Position numbers and translations under genes: made by a program. A stretch of DNA of 64,000 bases from Cymbomonas tetramitiformis. Taxonomy: Eukaryota > Chlorophyta > Pyramimonadophyceae > Pyramimonadales > Pyramimonadaceae. Below the pieces are notes generated by a model that was not told the DNA's origin, did not search any database, and was given only the letters and a program-made list of their open reading frames with translations. Numbering within the stretch: position 1 is the first letter of the stretch; the number at the start of each line of letters is the position of its first letter. Location of the stretch: NCBI GenBank assembly GCA_001247695.2, contig LGRX02027197.1, positions 1 to 64,000 on the forward strand, in the 5' to 3' direction. Positions 13,001-22,264 of this stretch are shown piece by piece.

Positions 13001-13801
13001 CCCTGCATTGTGTGGCTATCTCTGTTATGCGTTTCAGTTCAGCGGTTCTGGCATAGTCGTGTGTCCTGAGGAGGACGCTTTGGAGTGTTTCCCTGTGGGT
13101 TTTGTTCAGGGGCGTGTCCAGCTTTACATGCCCTGGTTGGGGGTCGCGGTCCACATATGGTTCGTGGGTGTCTATGCTGTCCAACTGGAGGGTTGCTAGG
13201 CTCACCATCTCGTGGTCACTCGTGTGGTGCCGGGTGAGGTGTGTGGTGTCCCCCATCTCGTATTGCGCCTGCTTGTTCCTCGGTGCAAGCCATCTGTCAA
13301 TGTTCCTATGTTTCGCCCAGTTCAGTGTGGTATCGACTGGCGGGCCTACATTGTGGAGGTCTAGCTCCTCCGCAAGTTTCGTCCATTGCTTGTCGGTTTT
13401 TGTCATCCCTTTACCGGTGCTGGTGTTGCTCGCATTGAGGTCTCCTCCTATGACTACATGCTCGTTCGCCTTCCCCGCGGTTTTCCTGAGTAGGTTGGTT
13501 GTGTACTTGAGTATTTTGTCCCTGGTTTTCCACTCCTCTGCTCCTGGCGGGTTGTAAATGCCTAGCACGTGGTACATCACCTTTCCGGGTAGGTGCAGTA
13601 CAACATGTAGGAGGTACCCCTCGAGGTGTCTCGCAGGGACGACATGGTGGTTGTGTGCGTGGCTGTAGGGGTTGCCGAGGAGTATTGCCACTCCTCCTTT
13701 CATTGCCTGTTCAGCCGTGCCTTCTGTTTTTTGCACCTCAGTTTTGGTGCCTATTGCAGTGTATTGCATGTCTCTAAATCTTCTCATCACACTGTCGTGT
13801 G
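9996..13801 (-). CDS. LINE-A AP endonuclease (3' part) and reverse transcriptase
   Basis: The endonuclease residues after the insertion point are GGDLNAS and TSDHEMV. The RT follows with NKAPGPTRTPNEIL, RPIALLEGVFKLY, YVDFENAYGSVDH, VQRGLLQGDSMSPLLF and the catalytic AFVDDLLIL (FVDD in place of YADD). The open frame continues rightwards into the gypsy LTR to 13949, but those codons are LTR sequence. The native continuation is at 26846 and upstream. The thumb and post-RT region are long and unlike well-known clades. LINE-B at 54486-64000 is clearly related (DFENAYGSVDH, SEAQEGSRE, VTNAIEDAN), so the family has at least two lineages here. The stop at 9996 lies beyond the start of the next segment's open frame. 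Confidence 0.88.
13797..13801. repeat. target site duplication GTGTG (left)
   Basis: GTGTG directly precedes the LTR end TGTGCC at 13802 and matches GTGTG at 26846-26850. Five bases is the usual gypsy duplication size. Confidence 0.85.
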
Positions 13802-14494
13802 TGTGCCAGGGGCACGACGACAGATGCTCGGAGATATGTTTTTGATTGAACGTGCAAAGGTACACAATTCGGATTTTTATAATATACTGGATCAGGGCCA
13901 GATTGAGGTACAAACGATAATTCGGTTCCGAGTTCCGAAGGCTAAACACTTCTCAAGTGCTCTACTTATTCACTCGTCACTCAGGTTGCAGGGTCAACCA
14001 CTCGAGAGCCGATGTCACACTTCGGCTCAACGTTCAGTTCCCGATCCGATCTCATTTCTAATTCCGATTCGTCATTCTCGATTCAGATGTTATGCCAACA
14101 GGCTGACACGATGACTGCCCCACAGTACTGTCATACTACTGTACTGTCATACTGTCATACTGTCATAGCGTCATACTGTCATACTGTCATAACCTTAATA
14201 TCTGATATTCGATTTCATTGTCTTTTCAACCCCGATGCGAATCTGACCATTCTTCGAGGGTCTGACTGAGTTCCACGATGACACCCCCCACAGTACTGTC
14301 ATACTACTATAGTGTCATACTGTCATACTGTCATAGTGTCATAGTGTCATACTGTCATACCCCGGACATCTGGTATTCATTCTCATCGTGATTTCAAGCC
14401 CAATCTCACTGTCATCGTGCCAATCCCAGATTACCCCCGATGACACACATACGGACGCATAGACATATCGGCTCACGCTGTGCCTCCGGGCACA
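13802..14494 (-). repeat. 3' LTR of the complete gypsy element (693 bp)
   Basis: Bounded by TGTGCC...GGCACA in both orientations and matching 26152-26845 almost base for base. It contains two clusters of a CTGTCATA decamer-like tandem repeat (about 14120-14190 and 14290-14360) that may be promoter or termination sequence. No coding potential is supported. Confidence 0.95.
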
Positions 14495-14508
14495 ACTCTC
14501 CCCCCCTT
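14495..14508 (-). other. polypurine tract of the gypsy element
   Basis: On the minus strand AAGGGGGGGAGAGT abuts the 3' LTR start TGTGCC. This is the normal place and composition for plus-strand priming. Confidence 0.75.
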
Positions 14509-14682
14509 AGGAGTGGTCTACCTCCTGGGATCACTCCGCTAAGGTACCCATCTAAGTTCCAGTTCTTAGGTTCTCTGGTTCCTTGCTGTTTCCAGTTCTT
14601 AGGTTCTCTGGTTCCTCTTCGAGCATAGTTCGCCTGCCGCTACCAGGGCACCACTTTCAAGAAGAAGGGTGCCACTTGGAAT

Positions 14683-17600
14683 CTAAAGCGGGTCTTCAGT
14701 GTCGCGGAGGCGTAAATGTCGGAAAAGTTGTCGTAGCAGGAGTGCTGGTACGGGATATACACTCGCAGATCGACCTGCTCCAGTCTGCTGCGGGTGAGGT
14801 CCAAGCTGAGCAGTCTCTGGGTGAGCACCGGTTGCCCATCTGCACGCACACGGTGTTGAAGTAGTACAGCGTAGCAGGGGCGAGGGTGGTGCTGAGTTCG
14901 TCCATATGCAGGTGGGTTTCATGTACTGCGTACCATACATGCAGTAGGTACACACCAGCGGTGGGGGAAGCTGGCGCATCATAGGGCGAAGCCGTAGCGC
15001 GTTAGGGAAGCGACCTCTGGGGTTTTCCATGAACCAATGTTTTGGCTCTAGGTAGTCAATGATCTGCAATGCTCGTCGTACGATTTTGTCAGCCTGGGGA
15101 AGGTCAGGGGGTCCACCAGTGGTGCGCGCTTGACTGTACTGCCTGCAGGGGGGACTTGCCCAAATAACATCGAAGAATCCAGGCGGGTATTGCCTGTAGT
15201 CCCATTGCAGGATGTCACACACATGAGTGGGTTGCCAGATATGCCCGGAGTCGAGGGTCACCACTGAGGCGGAGGGGAAGCAATTTAGGAATTCCCTCTC
15301 TACTGAGCCAGTACCGCTGAAAAGTACGAGAATCCTGGGCGTGCGGGTTGTTTTTGCCTGTATTGCCAGCAGCTCTGTCACCAGTGCCAACGACCCATCT
15401 TCCACGCGCTCCTGGCGTTCCCACGGCAGGGGGATATCATCTTCCATCTGTTCGAGCTGGTCCAGTTCATCGCAGGGATTGGTGATGAGGTGGGCCAGTG
15501 TCATTCCGGCTTGAGCGGAGTGGCGGCCACGCTGCTCGCGTCGCCGAGTGGCTTCGTCGCGGACTTGCGCTTCCATGTGCAGTCTCGCTTGCTCGAATTC
15601 ACGAAGTTGTTGAAGTGGACTTCCGCGTTCAAGTTTGTCACGCGTCCTCCATTGGTCGTGAGCTTTGGAGTAGCCAGTCCAGCGAACCTTCCACTCTTCC
15701 ACCTCCTTTCCTCGAACAGACCGCACTCGACGTGCAAGGATACGCTCAACGTGTGCTTCCTTCTGACCGTCCACTACCACCTCTTCAGGTACTGCTAGGT
15801 GATCGCGGGCGGCAAAAGCATCTTGACCGCTGGTGTACGGTTTGAGGCGATGTTGAGCGAACACGTCGTGAATCCGCCAGTGAGGAGGGAGGCGTAGGCG
15901 GTAGGCTACTGGAGCTCCTCTGTCGGCCTCGGGCATGGTCATCTGTATATCGCTGAAGAAGCGTTCGGTCACAGGAACTGGTCCATGCCAGCGCTTGGTC
16001 AGTTTCCTACAGATGGAGCGATCCATCACCTTCTCCGTAAGGTGTTTCGCCTCTATCCAGACCAGATCTCCAACAGCATACTCCCGCTGCCCGTGTCTGC
16101 GATCAAACTGTTCGCGCTGTCGCTGTTGAGCCAGCTCCAACCGCTGCCTGGCGTCCCGCAGCTGCGACGAAAATTTCACAGCCACTTCGTGTGCGGTGCC
16201 TACTCCCCCAGTTCGTCGTCCAGCGGTGGACTGTGCGGCCTCCAGGAAAAGATCCAACTGCGACAGCGGCGAGAACCCGAACACCAGTTCAAACGGCGTG
16301 AAGCCAGTAGATTCACTCCTGGAGTCATTGATCGCGAACTCCACGTTAGTGGTGAACAGATCCCAGTCCTCCACATTGGCGTCAACAAAGGACCTGAGCA
16401 TGTCCTCAATAACCCTGTTGCTGTGTTCCGCCTGGCCGTCAGACCGAGGGTTGTACGGCGTGGTACGAGCCACTTTCACACCCATCAGTCTCATGAGTTC
16501 CTGCCAGAAAGCATCTTGAAACCGCGGGTCACGATCAGAGACAATCTTCATAGGCGCGCCATGTAAGCGCCACACCGAGTCAAAGTAGATTCTGGCCACC
16601 ACAGCTGCGGAGCTGTCGCCGAAGTTCATCGGCACAACGTGGACCATCTTCGTCAGCTTGCAGGTGAAGGCCACGAAAGCATCATTGCCCCTCTCCGATA
16701 CCGGCAGGCCGGTGACGAAGTCCACCGCGACATCCTGCCATGGCCTGTTCGGGATGCTGTGAGGGTTTAGCAACCCATCCGGGTAAGTTCCCCGCGGTCT
16801 CACTGATTGGCACACTGCGCAGGATGCAACCCAGGTGCCCACATCTTCCGCGGCACCACGCCAATAGAAGCGTCGCAGCACCCTCTCCAGAGTCTTGTCT
16901 CGCCCAGTATGGCCTGAGGACAATGACTCATGAGCATGGCGAATCACTACTTCTCGAAGTGGAGAGTCCTCCCCCAGCACCAACTGATATCTCCCTGCTG
17001 CGGTCCTCCAAACCACTTCACCCACCAGCCTGAAGTCCTGTAGGCATTGGTGTGGTGCCGCCTTCACTTTCTCCCGCAGCGAACGAAGTGTCCCCTCTCG
17101 GGTGTACTCCGCTTTCAACGCACGCAGGAACTTTGAGTCCGACTGCTGGGAGGTTGCGTCTCTGAAGGCTGCTGCCTCACCTGTCCTTATCACAGCGGGG
17201 GCCGTTCGCGGGTGCCTCACGCGTGCCGGCTGTGGTTTGGCGGGAGGGGCGTGTACTATCAGAACAGGCCAACGAAGGTCGAAGGCCTTCCCATCTGGGT
17301 TCTCGAAGAACTGATTGGGCTCGCCCTTATCATCGTGAGTAGGGATGACCTCCACGATCTGCATATTGGCCTTTCTGAAAAGTTTGCGCCACGCGGGGAG
17401 CTTGGACTGGTGATCTGGTAGAACGAAGACTGCTGAGGTGTTTTCTGGGTCTGCCTTCCATTCTGCGATATACTTGTTCAAAATCGCCTCCACCGTAATG
17501 TGCTTGGAGTTATATGGAGGGTTACACCAAACCCGAAGGCCCCTCCATTTCTCTGAAAGGCAGTCTGTCCAGAATCTATCCGCCTGTCTGTTGCGGCCGC

Positions 17601-20600
17601 CAAAGTCACAACAGGCGTCCACATCGAAGGGTCCAAACTTCTCGGCGTACTTCGAGGAGTACTCTGCTCGGACACGCCAATTCTGTGAGTCTTCGGGGGG
17701 AGTCTGCCGTTTTTGCGGGTGAAGGACCGGGGATGGAGCTGACTGCTGGGGCGCCTGCTGCGGGGGTGGTGAGCTCACTGGCACCTTCTCAGTGGGCGCC
17801 TCCGATGCGTCAGCTCGTGATGGCGTTCGCGTCTTCGGTGACGCCAACTGTGGAGGCGCTGGGGTCGTAGGGGCTCTTCCAGCGCGTGACATGCTCCTCG
17901 TTATCCTTATCTGAGGTGGAGCTCTGTCAGGGGGTTGGTGTGGAGCTTCTGTCGGCTTCGCGCTATCAGCTTCAGGCCAGTCAGGCATGTCGAAGTCGAG
18001 GTGATCCTCCTTCATTCCCTTATAGAGCTTCGGATTAACGAGAGCGATGGTCTCCCCCATGTCCATGGCCTGTTCCGCCACGGAGAGGGTCTCCACTGCT
18101 GAGAGCCAACAGTCAACCGTCTGAGCCCAGTGGGGATGAGCTGCGGGTGGTGAGCTGGAGAAGCATTCAGACTCCAGCGTTGCCAGAGGGTCTTTCGGCA
18201 GGTCTGAGGTGGGGTCGATCACTCCTGCCTCCTTCAACCCCTCGCGAACGTCCTTGTCTTTGAAGTCGGGTCTTCTGGACAGGGCGTCTGGTACCAGCAG
18301 CAGCGCTCCCTTGATGTACTCCATTCTCGGGACTCCCACCTCCACCAGATCCATGTACCAGCGTGCCTGTCTGCGGCTAAGCTCTCTGCCAGGTTCCATC
18401 AGCCATTCAAGGGGGCGGTGATCACCCTGGATGCGGAAGTTGGTGAAGATGAGGTAATGCCGCCAGGTGACGGTGGTACAGTGGTGTAGAGCACCTAGCT
18501 CACGCTCGCCGGTGTGGTAATTCTGCTCGGCGGCTGAGAACTGGCGGCTCTCGTATGCTATCACGCGCAGCCCAAGACCATCTCCATTGTCTTGCATAAG
18601 TACTCCCCCAAGAGCGATGCCGCTAGCATCCGTCTGCACCACGAAAGGCGCTGTGCCGTCTGCGGCACCCTTAATGTTGGGCAAGGCGAGCACTGGCGCT
18701 GATGTGAGGGCCTTCTTCAGCTCCTCGAAGGCCCACTGCTGCATGGGACCCCACTCCCAGGGTACGTCCGACTTGGTCAACCGGGTGAGGGGCTGAGCGA
18801 TCTCGGAGAAGCAGTGGATGAACCTGCGGTAATACCCCGCTAGGCCCAAGAACTGCCTGACGTGGGTAACCGTCTCCAGCTCGGGCCAGTCCCTCACTGC
18901 AGCCACCTTGTCGTGTTGGGGTCTGCAGCCATCTGCGGAGATACAGTGGCCAAGGAACCGCAAGGATTTCTTCAACAGCTGGCACTTGGACCTCTTGAGG
19001 AAGACGCCCTTCTCCCTGCATGTCAGGAGCAGTTGTTTGACGTGCTCGTAGTGCTCTGCAGCGGTGTTGCTGAAGACGACCACATCATCGATGAAGATCC
19101 GGACAAATGGGAGATGGCCCAAGGCCCGCTGCATCCGTCGCTGGTACTGAGATGGTGAATTCTGCAGCCCCTGCGGCATGACCAACCACTCATATGACCC
19201 CATCTGGGTGGTGAAGGCGGTCTTCTCGACATCTCCTGGTGCCATCGGTACTTGCCAGAAGCCATCCACCGCGTCGAACGAAGAGAAGAACTTCGCACCC
19301 TGCATCTCGTCGAACATCATCTGGATGTCTGGGAGAGGATACTTGTCCTTAACTGTCTGGCGGTTGAGGAGCCGGTAATCGATCACCAGTCGCAGCTCCT
19401 TGGGGTTCCCGGGTTTAGGGACCATCAAACAGGGAGCTGCATAAGGGCTGGAAGAGGGTCGGATGTAGCCCTTGGACATCAGAGTCTCCACGCGTTCTCG
19501 AAGTTGGCGGAGTTCCTCTGCGGACTTCTTGTAGATGCGCTGGCAGGGAGGTCCCTTCTTGCTCAGCTCAGGGTCCAGGTTAATGTTGGCTTCATCTTGG
19601 GGGTCATGTCTGAGTCCATCGATGTTCGGTAGGGCAGTCGTCATCTCCTTCTTGTACTCCTCACCCCAGAAGTCCTGAAACTTGAGGGTCCACTCAGGGC
19701 TCACTTCTGCATCTTCAGTATCCGCAGCGGGTTCGGCGTTCTCAGAGTCGATAGCCGTGGCTGCAAAGGCAGAAGCAGTATCGTCGGGGGACTTCTCGGC
19801 CACCATGAGCCAGGCGGGCTGTATCTCCGGGTCGTCATTGCCGCGTAGCTTCTGCGTCTCCGCATACACCAGGTACTTCTTCAGCTGGGCAGGGGTCAGG
19901 AACACCTCATCCACCAATCCCGCGCAGGCCGTGCCCTTCGGAGACCTGTCCCCAGATGCTTTCCCAGGAGAACAGCCTGTGATGGTGACGCGATCCCCAA
20001 TCTTGCCACTGCGGGACTTCCTGAGGAAGGAGACGGAGCCATTCCCTTCATAGCCCAGAGTGACAGGAGAGTGACTGCGCAGCCACCTTCCGCCGAGGAT
20101 AACATCCACCTGTATGCCCAGTGGCAGGATCCGGAGGGCAAGGGCGTTCTCCGTATAGGTGCCCGTGGTGGTGTGCGTGTTAAACTTGGCGTACGCGGTG
20201 GCGCCAGTGATCTTCACAGATCCATCCGCCAGGGTGACTCGCATCTCGGAGCCGGCTCGTGTTGTGAGGCCACATCGCTTAGCGCTCTGCTCCGAGATGA
20301 AGTTGTCAGAGGCCCCCGAGTCAATCAGCACCTTGACCGTGTGCCCTCTGAGGGTTGCGTAGAATACCAGCAGTAGCGGTCCTTCTTCGTCATGTGCCGC
20401 TGCAAGGGTACCCTCGATGTCGGTCTTCCACTGAACTCCCCCATCTGTGCGTATGCTTTTGCACTTGAGGTTGGGGAGGAGGTTGTCCGAGGCCTCGCGG
20501 CATTCTTCCAACGTTTGCCTACACGCGGCGTAGAACTCCTCATCCAGCAAATCAACATCTTCAGGCGGATGACTGACGAGGTTGTCTGCACTCGCCGTCA

Positions 20601-20670
20601 GCAGGGTGCCCGCTGAGGTGCATTCGCTCGAGGTGGGGCTGACATGAGTGGTGTCGCTGGTAGTGGGCTC
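14683..20670 (-). CDS. gypsy pol: protease, RT, RNase H, Dam-like, integrase, chromodomain, Dcm-like
   Basis: About 1955 codons are counted here from the TTG at 20550; the frame has no ATG start and is open back to a TGA near 20670. Domains: aspartic protease LIDSGAS (77), RT with FIDDVVVF (485), RNase H QTDASG (about 640), and a domain at about 950-1110 with FDVDACCDF, RFWTD and VWCNPPYNS (NPPY at 1010). The last resembles phage-type N6-adenine methyltransferases. Then come the H2C2 and integrase core (about 1200-1420: VDFVTGLP, SDRDPRF, DGQAEHSNR), a chromodomain (about 1597-1645: VRWTGYSKAHDQW) and a C5-methylase-like end (VLFSGTGSVE about 1740, SPPCRQYS about 1798, ENPRGRF about 1842). 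Two unlike methylase domains in one polyprotein is the striking point. Expression probably needs readthrough and a frameshift from gag. Confidence 0.93.
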   Translation of the reverse strand, partial: EPTTSDTTHVSPTSSECTSAGTLLTASADNLVSHPPEDVDLLDEEFYAACRQTLEECREASDNLLPNLKCKSIRTDGGVQWKTDIEGTLAAAHDEEGPLLLVFYATLRGHTVKVLIDSGASDNFISEQSAKRCGLTTRAGSEMRVTLADGSVKITGATAYAKFNTHTTTGTYTENALALRILPLGIQVDVILGGRWLRSHSPVTLGYEGNGSVSFLRKSRSGKIGDRVTITGCSPGKASGDRSPKGTACAGLVDEVFLTPAQLKKYLVYAETQKLRGNDDPEIQPAWLMVAEKSPDDTASAFAATAIDSENAEPAADTEDAEVSPEWTLKFQDFWGEEYKKEMTTALPNIDGLRHDPQDEANINLDPELSKKGPPCQRIYKKSAEELRQLRERVETLMSKGYIRPSSSPYAAPCLMVPKPGNPKELRLVIDYRLLNRQTVKDKYPLPDIQMMFDEMQGAKFFSSFDAVDGFWQVPMAPGDVEKTAFTTQMGSYEWLVMPQGLQNSPSQYQRRMQRALGHLPFVRIFIDDVVVFSNTAAEHYEHVKQLLLTCREKGVFLKRSKCQLLKKSLRFLGHCISADGCRPQHDKVAAVRDWPELETVTHVRQFLGLAGYYRRFIHCFSEIAQPLTRLTKSDVPWEWGPMQQWAFEELKKALTSAPVLALPNIKGAADGTAPFVVQTDASGIALGGVLMQDNGDGLGLRVIAYESRQFSAAEQNYHTGERELGALHHCTTVTWRHYLIFTNFRIQGDHRPLEWLMEPGRELSRRQARWYMDLVEVGVPRMEYIKGALLLVPDALSRRPDFKDKDVREGLKEAGVIDPTSDLPKDPLATLESECFSSSPPAAHPHWAQTVDCWLSAVETLSVAEQAMDMGETIALVNPKLYKGMKEDHLDFDMPDWPEADSAKPTEAPHQPPDRAPPQIRITRSMSRAGRAPTTPAPPQLASPKTRTPSRADASEAPTEKVPVSSPPPQQAPQQSAPSPVLHPQKRQTPPEDSQNWRVRAEYSSKYAEKFGPFDVDACCDFGGRNRQADRFWTDCLSEKWRGLRVWCNPPYNSKHITVEAILNKYIAEWKADPENTSAVFVLPDHQSKLPAWRKLFRKANMQIVEVIPTHDDKGEPNQFFENPDGKAFDLRWPVLIVHAPPAKPQPARVRHPRTAPAVIRTGEAAAFRDATSQQSDSKFLRALKAEYTREGTLRSLREKVKAAPHQCLQDFRLVGEVVWRTAAGRYQLVLGEDSPLREVVIRHAHESLSSGHTGRDKTLERVLRRFYWRGAAEDVGTWVASCAVCQSVRPRGTYPDGLLNPHSIPNRPWQDVAVDFVTGLPVSERGNDAFVAFTCKLTKMVHVVPMNFGDSSAAVVARIYFDSVWRLHGAPMKIVSDRDPRFQDAFWQELMRLMGVKVARTTPYNPRSDGQAEHSNRVIEDMLRSFVDANVEDWDLFTTNVEFAINDSRSESTGFTPFELVFGFSPLSQLDLFLEAAQSTAGRRTGGVGTAHEVAVKFSSQLRDARQRLELAQQRQREQFDRRHGQREYAVGDLVWIEAKHLTEKVMDRSICRKLTKRWHGPVPVTERFFSDIQMTMPEADRGAPVAYRLRLPPHWRIHDVFAQHRLKPYTSGQDAFAARDHLAVPEEVVVDGQKEAHVERILARRVRSVRGKEVEEWKVRWTGYSKAHDQWRTRDKLERGSPLQQLREFEQARLHMEAQVRDEATRRREQRGRHSAQAGMTLAHLITNPCDELDQLEQMEDDIPLPWERQERVEDGSLALVTELLAIQAKTTRTPRILVLFSGTGSVEREFLNCFPSASVVTLDSGHIWQPTHVCDILQWDYRQYPPGFFDVIWASPPCRQYSQARTTGGPPDLPQADKIVRRALQIIDYLEPKHWFMENPRGRFPNALRLRPMMRQLPPPLVCTYCMYGTQYMKPTCIWTNSAPPSPLLRCTTSTPCACRWATGAHPETAQLGPHPQQTGAGRSASVYPVPALLLRQLFRHLRLRDTEDPL

Positions 20671-22261
20671 TCACATGTGTAGTGCCACTGGTGGTAGGGC
20701 TAACATGGGTAGTGCCGCTTACTGTGGGGCTCACGTGGGTAGTGCCGCTTGTTGTGGGGCTCACATGGGTAGCGACACTATTGGTGAGACTGCCATGGGT
20801 GAGAGGATCCTCGTCATGCTGAGGGCTGCCAGCAGGGGAGTTGTGGGCGAGCTGGTGGGAGCTCTGGTGGTCAGTTCTCGTCTGAGGGGTCCCAGCTGCT
20901 GCCATCTGCTGGGTGAAGCAGAGCGAGTTGACCGAGGACTCCTCTTCCATCACCTCAGGGTCTTCAGCGATGGGGTGGCTGTCGAGACAGGGTGGCGCTT
21001 CATCCGCTTCATGCGTTTTGACGGTGGTCATCTGCTGGGTGAAGCAAAGCGAACTGGGTGCGGAGGTCTCCTCCGCCTCTGAGCAGTAGGATGAACCTTC
21101 GGGGTTTCCTCCCGGAGTGGCCGGCGCGTTATCATGGTGCGAAGATGTAGTCTCTGTTGTGGGCTCGGCCAGCGAGGATGATGGAGGGGATGCTCCCAAG
21201 GGGCTGGGACCCAGCTTCCTCATCTTGTACTGGTGTACTGCGTGCAGACTGCACCAGGCGCCAGGTAAACCCACATCTCCCGCTGTCCCAGGTATCGTGC
21301 CCACTTCAGTGTCCAGGGTGCAGAGGGATGTCGAAGACCTCGCTGCTGCTCTTCGTGCGCCCTCCTTTTCCCACAGCCTGCTACCTGGGGAAGAGTCTGG
21401 ACTCGAAGTGGCGATTGCCTTTTGCTGCTCGGCAGGCGACAGCTCTCTCCAAGCCGCGTAGAGGTCGTGGGAGCTGGTGTTAGAGGATTCGGGGACTTGC
21501 TGGCGACCGTCGTGTGAAAGGAGGTGCCACAATGCTATGCGCTGATGGCCTTCCTTGCGATCTTGAGGTTCGCGGGCAATGCGTATCCTCTCTGCCAGCT
21601 GGTTGGCGCGGTTCACGCGCTCCTTTGGCGATCGACTCCCAGAGTGTACGCGGCTGCGGACGCGCTCCGACATTTTATCCACCAGGTCCTTGGCAGCCTC
21701 TGGGGACTTGCGCAGAGCTCTGCGGACCTTCTGCATGGCGACTTCGAGGGGGAGGGAGTACAGATCTCTCTTCCAGTGCCACGCAGTTAGCCTTTTCCGT
21801 GGGTCTGCGAGGTTGGACTGATAGATGGGCAGCGGTAGGACAACACGCGGTCGGGGGCGAAGGTCGCGGGGCTCTCCGCGGTTGTTGCCCATAATGGGGG
21901 GTCTGTGCCGGGGAACTCGCCGTCCCCTCCGACCCTCGATCCTCGCTTGTGTATAAGCGGGGCCGTCATCAAGAGGTAGCGACGGCTCATCGAAGGGGGT
22001 GCTTCCTGCGAGAGGGTGGCTGGACAAGTCATCCCTCGGCGGCGATGGGGCACCAGCTGAGCGGTAGGTGCGTCGCAAGCGGGTCCCAGAGGTGAAGGCC
22101 ACACTCTTGGGGTGGGGACGTTGGCCCCAAGGGTCTCTGCGTCCTCGGGCGCGTCGGGGTTCCACTGGTTCTGACCGCTTCTCCAGGGCGGAGAGGGTCT
22201 GATCGTCAGGGCAAGACCTCACTTCCCCGAAGGGCAGGGTCTGGGGCTGGCCGCCGGCCAG
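20561..22261 (-). CDS. gypsy linker ORF between gag and pol, in the gag frame after one UGA
   Basis: About 567 codons follow the gag stop in the same phase with no ATG at the start, so this is best read as a gag extension made by stop readthrough. The first half is Arg/Pro-rich and basic. The second half is Ser/Thr-rich with two copies of SLCFTQQM and an array of THVSPTTSGT repeats (about 20640-20790). Near 20670 a small indel within this repeat array puts the downstream repeats into the pol phase: the pol frame there reads DTTHVSPTSSEC. So linker and pol are one repeat-containing protein separated by a net one-base shift. No known family is recognised. Confidence 0.7.
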   Translation of the reverse strand: MAGGQPQTLPFGEVRSCPDDQTLSALEKRSEPVEPRRARGRRDPWGQRPHPKSVAFTSGTRLRRTYRSAGAPSPPRDDLSSHPLAGSTPFDEPSLPLDDGPAYTQARIEGRRGRRVPRHRPPIMGNNRGEPRDLRPRPRVVLPLPIYQSNLADPRKRLTAWHWKRDLYSLPLEVAMQKVRRALRKSPEAAKDLVDKMSERVRSRVHSGSRSPKERVNRANQLAERIRIAREPQDRKEGHQRIALWHLLSHDGRQQVPESSNTSSHDLYAAWRELSPAEQQKAIATSSPDSSPGSRLWEKEGARRAAARSSTSLCTLDTEVGTIPGTAGDVGLPGAWCSLHAVHQYKMRKLGPSPLGASPPSSSLAEPTTETTSSHHDNAPATPGGNPEGSSYCSEAEETSAPSSLCFTQQMTTVKTHEADEAPPCLDSHPIAEDPEVMEEESSVNSLCFTQQMAAAGTPQTRTDHQSSHQLAHNSPAGSPQHDEDPLTHGSLTNSVATHVSPTTSGTTHVSPTVSGTTHVSPTTSGTTHVRAHYQRHHSCQPHLERMHLSGHPADGECRQPRQSSA

Positions 22262-22264
22262 TCA
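22246..22264 (-). promoter_or_regulatory. candidate stop-readthrough signal: UGA-CUG with immediate hairpin
   Basis: The gag frame ends GAT GAA TGA CTG. The bases right after the stop form a perfect stem, CTGGCC-GGC-GGCCAG, and the frame stays open for 567 codons. UGA followed by CUG or CUA plus a nearby stem is a known leaky context in several viruses. The element is young, so the stop is unlikely to be mere decay (inference). Confidence 0.5.

Larger units (their letters stand above)
5716..13801 (-). mobile_element. LINE-A, 3' part (rest at 26851-29872)
   Basis: A non-LTR retrotransposon on the minus strand, running from a T-rich tail at 5718-5753 through RNase H, RT and most of the AP endonuclease. 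It is interrupted at 13801 by a gypsy element. Removing 13797-26845 joins ...EVKHAH to DSVMRRF in one frame, so the LINE reading frame was open before that insertion. It inserted into the older PHD-gypsy remnant to its left. Confidence 0.88.
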
